Shown here one piece after another: positions 1-4,712 of a stretch of DNA of 7,103 bases (position 1 is the stretch's first letter; the number at the start of each line of letters is the position of its first letter). This stretch comes from Chloroflexota bacterium (GTDB lineage Bacteria; Chloroflexota; Limnocylindria; Limnocylindrales; CSP1-4). The position numbers were made by a program, and so were the translations under genes. The stretch spans positions 1 through 7,103 of the forward strand of contig JAKAMV010000540.1 in the NCBI GenBank assembly GCA_021812735.1, given 5' to 3'. Below the pieces are notes generated by a model. That model was not told where the DNA came from and did no database searches. It saw only the letters and a list, made by a program, of their open reading frames with translations.

Positions 1-244
1 ACACCCCGGCGTTCGCGTGCACCAGCCTCACCGCACGTGCCGGGACGAGTCCGCGGCGGCGCGCCGAACGGCTCCCGAATGCCGCAAGCTCGACCTGCGT
101 CATCGTCGGCGCCGGGCTCGATGCGTGGCCAGCCGCCGCCAGCGCAGGGCGCGCGTCGACGGGCGGTGTCAGCAGCGACACGCAGAGCACCGCCACCGCG
201 ATCAGGCGGTAGGGCGCCGCCGCCGCACGCGCCTGTGCAGCCAT
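1..244 (-). CDS. Putative secreted or membrane-anchored protein, N-terminal part (cut by window edge)
   Basis: An open frame runs on the minus strand from an ATG at 244 to the left edge without a stop, giving 81 residues of an incomplete protein. The N-terminus looks like a Sec signal: basic residues R6 and R13, a hydrophobic core at about 14-27 (LIAVAVLCVSLLTPP), then an Ala-rich stretch with a plausible Ala-X-Ala cleavage site near residue 36. The cysteine in the core is not in a lipobox. About 84% of codons end in G or C, as expected for a real gene here. The rest (roughly 37-81) is Ala/Arg/Val-rich and I do not recognise a domain, so no function is offered. No good Shine-Dalgarno sequence precedes this ATG and the frame stays open upstream, so the start could lie further out (for example GTG at 295). 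It is divergent from the MFS gene. Existence is moderately likely; identity is unknown. Confidence 0.5.
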   Translation of the reverse strand, partial: MAAQARAAAAPYRLIAVAVLCVSLLTPPVDARPALAAAGHASSPAPTMTQVELAAFGSRSARRRGLVPARAVRLVHANAGV

Positions 245-514
245 GGCGCGGGGCAGGGACGGCCGCGGTCCAGAGGCCGACGTGACCGGGCGCACCGCGG
301 CCAGGCGGGAGAGCCCTGTCGCGTTGCCCAGCCGGGCGCCGGTGAAGGCTCGCCGGACAGCCAGACGCGACGGACGGATCCGCTGCAGTCGCGTGGTTGT
401 CTCCTCTAGCGGGCACGCGCCGCGCGCGTTGTGGCGCGGCTACGGTGCCGGACCGGGTGCCACGGGAGCGGAGACGGTGCATCCCGCAGGCGGTTCGGAA
501 GGTGGAGCTGTGCC

Positions 515-534
515 CAGCGTCGCGCACGACGCTG
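515..534. repeat. Perfect 8-bp stem with 4-base loop in the divergent spacer
   Basis: CAGCGTCG (515-522) and CGACGCTG (527-534) are exact reverse complements around a CGCA loop. As RNA this is a compact GC-rich hairpin. It would lie in the leader of the minus-strand gene if that gene starts transcription near 603. No T-run follows on either strand, so it is not a typical intrinsic terminator. It may be structural or a chance product of high GC. Confidence 0.5.
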
Positions 535-609
535 TCTCCCCTGCCGACACCGGTCGAACAGTGCAGGAGCCAGGCGGCCCGACCGGGGCCGGCGGCTCAC
601 GGCCCGCGC

Positions 610-638
610 ATGGTACATGGCGTCTGCAGGTTGCACAA
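610..638 (-). promoter_or_regulatory. Candidate sigma-70-type promoter for the minus-strand gene
   Basis: Read on the minus strand, TTGTGC (638-633) is followed after exactly 17 bases by TACCAT (615-610), which matches the TATAAT consensus at four of six positions. Transcription would begin near 603 and run toward the putative secreted gene whose ATG is at 244. The match is modest and the leader would be long, so this is only a candidate. Confidence 0.25.
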
Positions 639-650
639 GCTGCGCCCGAC

Positions 651-670
651 GCTCGTGTGTCGCCACGAGC
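651..670. repeat. Perfect 7-bp inverted repeat, possible operator
   Basis: GCTCGTG (651-657) and CACGAGC (664-670) are exact reverse complements separated by six bases (TGTCGC). The dyad lies 65 bases before the exporter start and just outside the -35 box of the candidate minus-strand promoter. The geometry of two 7-base half-sites spanning 20 bp suits a dimeric repressor. It could equally form an RNA hairpin in the exporter leader. No protein that binds it can be named from the sequence. Confidence 0.4.
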
Positions 671-722
671 CAGGACTGGAGCGGAAGCCCCGGCGCCGTC
701 CTACGCCCGGCATGTCATCGGC

Positions 723-730
723 GGAGGTGA
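723..730 (+). promoter_or_regulatory. Strong ribosome binding site fixing the MFS gene start
   Basis: GGAGGTGA is a full match to the anti-Shine-Dalgarno end of 16S rRNA. The GGAGG core ends seven bases before the ATG at 735. It decides the start of the exporter over the much longer frame that opens at 243, whose extra residues look like non-coding translation. Confidence 0.8.
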
Positions 731-734
731 CAGC

Positions 735-2078
735 ATGGTTGCCGTGCCGCATCCAACCGCCCCACAGTCGCCCGGACGAGACGGACGAGATGGGTCGGCG
801 CGCGATCGGAACGTCGCCATCGTCATCGTGGCGCGGCTCTTCATGAGCGCCTCGCGCGCGCTGGCCGGCGTCGTGACGCCCGTCTACCTCGCCGTGATCG
901 GCTTCAGTGCCCTGCAGCTCGGCGAACTGACGCTCGTCGTCGGGATCGGCGCCGCCATCCTGTCGACGTCGATCGGCTTGGTCTCGGACCGCTTGGGCCG
1001 CAAGCCGTTCCTGATCGGCGCGCCGCTCCTCGCCGCCGCCGCGGGGCTCGTCTTCGCCTTCACTCGGACACCCGCGCTGCTCTTCCTCGCGGCAGCGATC
1101 GGGAGCTTCGGCCGCGGAGCCGGTGCCGGCGCCGGGACGGTGGGGCCGTACCAGCCCGTCGAACAGGCGCTCGTGACCGACACCATATCGCCCGCCCGGC
1201 GCAACGTGGCCTTCGGCCGACTCGCCTTCGCGTCGAGCGTGGGCGCCCTGGTCGGAGGCCCGCTCGCGCTCCTGGCCGGCACGACCGGCCCCGGCGACCG
1301 GGCTGCGAGCGTCGCCTTCCGTGCCCCGTTCCTCGCCACCGCCCTGCTCGCGGCGATCGCGGGTCTGCTCGCGCTGGCCTTGCGCGAAGCGCCCCGGCCG
1401 CCCGTCGCCGACGACCGGGGCCGTCGCCCCGGGCTGCCCCGCCGCTCCATGCCGCTCCTGCTGCGCCTCTGGGCCACCAACAGCGTCAACGGGTTGGCGG
1501 TGGGAATGTTCGGGCCGTTCGTGACCTACTGGTTCTTCCGACGCTACGGGGTCGGCGCCGGACAGATCGGACTCCTCTTCGGCGTCATCAACGCCGCGAC
1601 GGCCGCATCGACGTTGTCGGCTGCGCGCATCGCGCGGCGCTGGGGGCTCGTGCGCACCGTCACCGTCGTGCGGATCGCGCAGGCCATCTTGCTCGTCCCC
1701 ATGGTCCTGGCACCCACGTTCCTGCTCGCCGGGGCGATCTACCTCGTGCGCATGGTCGTGCAGCGGATCGGGATGCCGCTGCGCCAGTCATACGTGCTCG
1801 CGATGGCCGACCCGGCCGAACGGGCGTCGGTCGGCGCGCTCTCCAACCTGCCGAGCCAGGCGACCCAGGCGGTCGCTCCGGTGGTCGCCGGCTACCTCTT
1901 CGACGAAGTCAGCCTGAGCTTGCCGTTCCTGATCGCCGGCGTCCTCCAGCTGGCCAACGCGCTCCTCTACTGGGGCTTCTTCCGCGCGCTGCCACCCGAA
2001 GAGGAGGTGGCGACGGCATCTTCGCCGGTCGCGGGGACGGGCGGCCGTCCGCTTGGCGGTTCGGGTACGCTGCCATGA
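735..2078 (+). CDS. Major facilitator superfamily (MFS) exporter
   Basis: This 447-residue protein is a polytopic inner-membrane transporter expected to use the proton gradient. After a polar N-terminal tail (1-26) come long hydrophobic segments in two blocks of roughly six helices, separated by a polar Arg/Pro-rich loop near 219-240. MFS motif A is clear in the loop after the second helix: GLVSDRLGRKP at about 81-91, with the conserved Asp, Gly and Arg. A glycine-rich turn followed by a charged segment lies around 125-150. Length and layout fit drug-efflux-type MFS permeases; the substrate is unknown. The start at 735 is set by a perfect ribosome binding site. The stop overlaps the next gene's ATG (ATGA at 2075-2078), so the two are probably translationally coupled. 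The last 25 or so residues are a Pro/Gly/Ser tail outside the fold. Confidence 0.9.
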   Translation: MVAVPHPTAPQSPGRDGRDGSARDRNVAIVIVARLFMSASRALAGVVTPVYLAVIGFSALQLGELTLVVGIGAAILSTSIGLVSDRLGRKPFLIGAPLLAAAAGLVFAFTRTPALLFLAAAIGSFGRGAGAGAGTVGPYQPVEQALVTDTISPARRNVAFGRLAFASSVGALVGGPLALLAGTTGPGDRAASVAFRAPFLATALLAAIAGLLALALREAPRPPVADDRGRRPGLPRRSMPLLLRLWATNSVNGLAVGMFGPFVTYWFFRRYGVGAGQIGLLFGVINAATAASTLSAARIARRWGLVRTVTVVRIAQAILLVPMVLAPTFLLAGAIYLVRMVVQRIGMPLRQSYVLAMADPAERASVGALSNLPSQATQAVAPVVAGYLFDEVSLSLPFLIAGVLQLANALLYWGFFRALPPEEEVATASSPVAGTGGRPLGGSGTLP

Positions 2079-2731
2079 CCATGTACGTCCCCCCGCACTT
2101 CAAGCCCGGCGACGCGGAGGTACGCGAGCTGCTCGCCCACCAGGGAGCGGCGGACCTGGTCACCTTCACCGAGCAGGGCCTCCTCGCGACGATGCTGCCG
2201 TTCCTCTACGACCCACCGGGCAGCCGATCTGGGGTCGGGGAGCTCGGCGCGCTCGTGGGGCACATCGCCCGCAACAACGAGCAGTGGCGAGTGCCGGCGC
2301 TCGGCGACGCGCTCGTGATCGTCCGCGGTCCCGACGCGTACATCACGCCCTCCTGGTACGCGACCAAGCGGGAGCACGGCCGCGTGGTCCCGACCTGGAA
2401 CTACGTCACCGCGCACGTCTACGGGCGCCTTGTCATCCACGATGACCCGACCTGGGTCGAGGCCCTGGTACGCCGGCTCACGGCGCAGCACGAGGCGACT
2501 CGTGCGGAACCCTGGTCCGTGGACGACGCACCGGCACCGTACATCGCGGGGCAGCTCCGCGCGATCGTCGGCATCGAAGTCGTGGTCGGTCGCATCGAAG
2601 GCAAGTTCAAACTGAGCCAGAACCGCTCGCGCGCCGACATGGAGGGGGTCATCGCGGGCCTCGAGGCGGCCGGCAGACGGGACCTCGCCGAGGTGATGCG
2701 GGCGGCTCTGCGCGACCGGCCCCCCGACTGA
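2075..2731 (+). CDS. paiB: PaiB-family FMN-binding split-barrel protein (putative transcriptional regulator)
   Basis: The 218-residue product matches the PaiB family along its length. Visible landmarks are the MYVPPHF-type N-terminus, GHIARNNEQW (62-71), GPDAYITPSWY (85-95), VPTWNYVTAHVYG (105-117), a YI...QLRAIVGIE stretch (156-168) and EGKFKLSQNR (175-184). The family adopts an FMN-binding split-barrel fold. In Bacillus the namesake acts as a negative regulator of protease synthesis and sporulation, but most members are uncharacterised, and a redox or flavin enzyme role is possible. The ATG at 2075 overlaps the exporter stop. A second in-frame ATG at 2081 gives the more typical family N-terminus, and neither has a strong Shine-Dalgarno sequence, which suggests coupling to exporter translation. 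It may regulate, or protect against, what the exporter removes; that is inference. The family assignment is firm and the function is not. Confidence 0.88.
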   Translation: MTMYVPPHFKPGDAEVRELLAHQGAADLVTFTEQGLLATMLPFLYDPPGSRSGVGELGALVGHIARNNEQWRVPALGDALVIVRGPDAYITPSWYATKREHGRVVPTWNYVTAHVYGRLVIHDDPTWVEALVRRLTAQHEATRAEPWSVDDAPAPYIAGQLRAIVGIEVVVGRIEGKFKLSQNRSRADMEGVIAGLEAAGRRDLAEVMRAALRDRPPD

Positions 2732-2765
2732 GCGGCCCTGGCTGCATCTCGCAGGCCGGACGGCT

Positions 2766-2785
2766 GACGCGGGCGCCCGGGCGTC
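2766..2785. terminator. Weak stem-loop after the PaiB gene
   Basis: GACGC (2766-2770) pairs with GCGTC (2781-2785) around a ten-base GC-rich loop, 35 bases past the PaiB stop. There is no T-tract, so at most it is a weak or factor-assisted terminator between the exporter operon and the tRNA. Confidence 0.2.
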
Positions 2786-2815
2786 ACCCTCCACGCTCGG
2801 CGGTGGCGGCTGCGG

Positions 2816-2821
2816 TATCAT
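2816..2821 (+). promoter_or_regulatory. Candidate -10 box for the tRNA gene
   Basis: TATCAT matches TATAAT at five of six positions. It ends 14 bases before the first base of the tRNA, so the primary transcript would carry a leader of roughly 8 bases. No convincing -35 element is found 15-19 bases upstream, so the call rests on the -10 box and its position. Confidence 0.35.
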
Positions 2822-2835
2822 CCCGGGGCTGGCGT

Positions 2836-2910
2836 TGGCGAGTGGCCAAGCGGTAAGGCGCCTGACTCTGGATCAGGAGACCGAAGGTTCGAATCCTTCC
2901 TCGCCAGCCA
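2836..2910 (+). tRNA. tRNA-Gln (anticodon CUG), CCA encoded
   Basis: A full cloverleaf can be drawn. The acceptor stem TGGCGAG (2836-2842) pairs with CTCGCCA (2900-2906) over 7 perfect pairs. The D-arm is GCC/GGC with an AAGCGGTAA loop. The anticodon stem CCTGA/TCAGG has 5 perfect pairs. The loop CTCTGGA places the anticodon CTG at 2868-2870. The variable loop has 5 bases. The T-arm is GAAGG/CCTTC with loop TTCGAAT. The discriminator base is G2907, and CCA is encoded at 2908-2910. The U at the acceptor start and the CUG anticodon identify tRNA-Gln reading CAG codons. It is 72 bases long without CCA. It is not linked to other tRNA genes in this window. Confidence 0.96.
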
Positions 2911-3241
2911 ATTCCACGACATGTTGTGGGATGCTGGTGGTGCGGTACCCCCCGTCGTGATGCCGTACTCCCCCTCAGGGCGCAGCGGCCTCGCAGAACG
3001 CCACTGACCGTGCCCAACCCGCGCGAAGCCCTCCCCCAACGACCCGCCCGGACGAGCCGAGATCGGCGTGCTCGGTCGCCAGGGGCGGACCCTCAGCGGC
3101 GCCGGCAACACGCCAACCTTGAGCCGTTCCAGCCCCTGGTCTGGTCACCACTACCTGCGTGCGGGATGTGGCTCGCCTCGTGCTGAGCTGGCCTCGTGCG
3201 GGACTCGTGACGCAGCTGCCCAGCTGGCGCTACGACGTTCA
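2911..3241. other. Gene-free stretch between the tRNA and the efflux operon
   Basis: About 330 bases with no convincing coding sequence on either strand. Short frames translate to Arg/Pro/Ala-rich strings without domains, or overlap the antisense of the tRNA. A small imperfect stem-loop (2914-2929, CCACGA/TTGTGG around CATG) sits four bases after the tRNA CCA and could help end or process the transcript, but it has no T-run. The right end carries short repeated words (3175-3227) next to the operon promoter. No second copy of the tRNA 3' end is present. Confidence 0.6.
3175..3227. repeat. Short iterated repeats just upstream of the efflux-operon promoter
   Basis: GCCTCGTGC occurs exactly twice (3175-3183 and 3191-3199) with starts 16 bases apart. 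A related CTCGTG core recurs at 3204-3209. The palindrome CAGCTG occurs twice (3213-3218 and 3221-3226). This cluster ends 14 bases before the -35 box. Such arrays can be multi-site operators or activator sites, or remnants of slippage. No binding protein can be assigned. Confidence 0.35.
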
Positions 3242-3270
3242 TTGACAACTGAAACTACCGAACATAGGCT
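3242..3270 (+). promoter_or_regulatory. Promoter of the regulator-ABC operon, probably leaderless
   Basis: TTGACA (3242-3247) is a perfect -35 consensus. After exactly 17 bases comes TAGGCT (3265-3270), which keeps the first, second and last bases of TATAAT. Only six bases separate the -10 box from the ATG at 3277, so transcription should begin on or next to the start codon. The sequence before the ATG has no Shine-Dalgarno match, which agrees with a leaderless message. The local drop in GC (3238-3276) also marks a promoter. An imperfect dyad TTCA-N8-TGAA (3238-3253) overlies the -35 box and could be an operator for autoregulation. Confidence 0.65.
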
Positions 3271-3276
3271 GCTTTC

Positions 3277-3801
3277 ATGACCACGCTGAAGACGGCACGA
3301 GCGAAGGATGCCGCTCGGTCCGACGCCGCGGACGAACAGCCGCTACGCGAATTCGTCGAGGAGTTAGCCGTCAGCCTCGAGGCCGAAGGGCTGCCCCGCA
3401 TGGCGGGGCGCATCTTCGCCTTTCTGCTCATCTGCCGCCCACCGGAACAGACCGCGGCGGAGCTCGCGCGGGAGCTACATGCGAGCGCTGGTGCCATCAG
3501 CACGATGACCCGTCTCCTCGTGGGGGCGGGGCTCATCGAGCGCGTCTCCCGGGCCGGGCAACGCGCAGACCGCTTTCGCATCCCGGCCGAGGGCCTGACG
3601 AGCGTCGTCGAGGCCGCGGCGCTACGCCTCGGTCGCTACCGCCGCCTCACCGCACGCGGGCTCGGCCTGCTCGCCGATCGGCCACCGGACGAGCGAGCCC
3701 GCCTCCAGGAACTCCACGATCTGTACGCCTTCTTCGAACGTCGATACCCGCTGCTCGTCGACGACTGGCGGCGCCAACGATCCGGAGAGGAGCGTCCATG
3801 A
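3277..3801 (+). CDS. GbsR/MarR-type winged-helix transcriptional regulator
   Basis: The 174-residue protein has a charged N-terminal tail (1-20) and a helix preceding a GbsR-like core, EGLPRMAGRIFAFLLI (36-51). A winged helix-turn-helix follows: TAAELARELHASAGAIS (59-75) includes the recognition helix region, and IERVSRAGQRADRFRI (87-102) is the wing. A C-terminal helical part (about 105-168), rich in Arg and Leu, probably forms the dimer interface. GbsR-type proteins are dimeric DNA-binding repressors, several of which control transport genes. As the first gene of an operon with an ABC exporter, it most likely represses its own transcription unit until a ligand or stress releases it; this role is inferred from context. 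Its stop overlaps the ABC ATPase start (ATGA at 3798-3801). Translation appears to begin on a leaderless transcript. Confidence 0.85.
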   Translation: MTTLKTARAKDAARSDAADEQPLREFVEELAVSLEAEGLPRMAGRIFAFLLICRPPEQTAAELARELHASAGAISTMTRLLVGAGLIERVSRAGQRADRFRIPAEGLTSVVEAAALRLGRYRRLTARGLGLLADRPPDERARLQELHDLYAFFERRYPLLVDDWRRQRSGEERP

Positions 3802-4712
3802 CCGCGATCATCGAGACCCAGCAGCTCACCAAGTTCTATGGGTCGCAGCGCGGGATCGTCGATCTCGACCTCACCGTCGAGCAGGGGGAAGTCTTCGGCT
3901 TCCTGGGGCCCAATGGGGCCGGCAAGACGACCACGATCCGCCTCCTGCTCGACCTGATCCGCCCGACCCGCGGGCGGGCCTTCGTCTTCGGGATCGACAC
4001 CATCGCCGACCCGGTGGCGATCCACCGCCGGGTGGGCTACCTGCCAGGCGAGTTCGCCCTCTACGACCGGCTGACCGGCGGACAGACGCTCGAGTACTTC
4101 GCCAACCTCCGCGGTGGCGTGGATCGGGCCTACCAGCGCGCCCTCATCGAGCGCTTCGATCTCGACCCCTCCCGCAAGTTCCGGGAATACTCCAAGGGCA
4201 ACAAGCAGAAGGTGGGTCTCGTGGCGGCGCTCCAACACCGCCCCGAACTCCTGCTCCTCGACGAGCCCACCGCGGGGCTCGACCCGCTGGTCCAACAGAC
4301 CTTCTTCGCCGTCCTGCGCGAGGCGGTCGCCGAGGGCGGCACGGTCTTCCTCTCGAGCCACATCCTCTCCGAGGTGGAGAAGACCTGCGACCGAGTGGCG
4401 ATCATCCGTGACGGCCGCCTGGTGCGCATCGACCGCGTGGACGCCCTGCGCGACCTCGCCCACCACCAGGTCGAGCTGCGTTTCGCGGGCCCTGTGCCGG
4501 CCGCCGAGTTCGAGCGGCTGCCGGGCGTGAGCGACGTGCGCGCCGAGGACCACGTGCTGCGCCTGCGGGTCGTGGGGTCGATCGCGCCGGTCGTGCAGGC
4601 CGCCGCCCGCTTCGAGATCCTGGACTTCCTCAGCCGCGAACCCACCCTCGAGGAGACCTTCCTCGCCGAGTACGGCCAGCAGGCCGTCGCGGTGGCCGGC
4701 CATGGCCGTTGA
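3798..4712 (+). CDS. ABC exporter ATP-binding protein
   Basis: This 304-residue cytoplasmic ATPase powers the permease encoded next. All core motifs are present: Walker A GPNGAGKTT (37-45), Walker B LLLLDEP (151-157) with the catalytic Glu at 156, D-loop AGLDP (159-163), and the H-loop His at 188 in SSHILSE. The signature is SKGNKQK (132-138), a variant of LSGGQ common in ABC-2 drug-export ATPases. The Q-loop region reads GYLPGE (80-85), without the usual glutamine. A C-terminal domain (about 215-304) ends in the EPTLEETFLAEYG motif typical of this group. A good ribosome binding site (AGAGGAG, 3786-3792) lies five bases before the ATG, and the start overlaps the regulator's stop. It would act as a homodimer, because only one ATPase is encoded and the permease carries both membrane halves. 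The substrate is unknown; antibiotic or lipophilic compound export is the family norm. Confidence 0.93.
   Translation: MTAIIETQQLTKFYGSQRGIVDLDLTVEQGEVFGFLGPNGAGKTTTIRLLLDLIRPTRGRAFVFGIDTIADPVAIHRRVGYLPGEFALYDRLTGGQTLEYFANLRGGVDRAYQRALIERFDLDPSRKFREYSKGNKQKVGLVAALQHRPELLLLDEPTAGLDPLVQQTFFAVLREAVAEGGTVFLSSHILSEVEKTCDRVAIIRDGRLVRIDRVDALRDLAHHQVELRFAGPVPAAEFERLPGVSDVRAEDHVLRLRVVGSIAPVVQAAARFEILDFLSREPTLEETFLAEYGQQAVAVAGHGR

Larger units (their letters stand above)
245..734. other. Gene-free divergent spacer
   Basis: This stretch separates the minus-strand putative secreted gene from the plus-strand exporter gene. Open frames cross it on both strands, but their translations are Arg/Pro/Ala-rich low-complexity strings without domains, as expected by chance at this GC content. 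It holds a possible minus-strand promoter (610-638), two perfect inverted repeats (515-534 and 651-670) and the ribosome binding site of the exporter (723-730). If the candidate promoter is real, the minus-strand gene has an RNA leader of about 360 bases, long enough for a regulatory RNA. I recognised no known riboswitch core in it. Confidence 0.6.

Noticed and set aside
243..734. 164-residue N-terminal extension of the MFS exporter
   Set aside because: The extension is Arg/Ala/Pro-rich with no domain, and a perfect ribosome binding site at 723-730 points to the ATG at 735.
245..734. c-di-AMP (ydaO), cobalamin or c-di-GMP riboswitch in the divergent spacer
   Set aside because: Both strands were read for the conserved core blocks of these classes and none were found; only generic hairpins are present.
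1967..2821. 284-residue minus-strand open frame opposite the PaiB gene
   Set aside because: It mirrors the PaiB coding frame and shows no recognisable motif or signal of its own.
2936..2982. Similar words GCGGTACCCCCC and GCCGTACTCCCCC as a repeat element
   Set aside because: Only two imperfect copies about 20 bases apart in C-rich DNA; not distinguishable from chance.
2784..3111. Two minus-strand open frames across the tRNA containing phrases like GRIRTFGLLIQSQAPYRLATRQ and KDSNLRSPDPESGALPLGHSP
   Set aside because: These are the familiar false proteins made by translating the antisense strand of a tRNA gene; the tRNA-Gln fully explains the sequence.
2836..3276. tRNA-Gln as an integration site for a mobile element
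   Set aside because: No repeat of the tRNA 3' end was found downstream in the window, and no integrase or other mobility gene is present.
3636..4703. 355-residue minus-strand open frame opposite the ABC ATPase
   Set aside because: It is antisense to a gene with all ABC motifs; its composition (Glu/Arg/Leu/Gly) reflects the complementary codons, and it has no domain.
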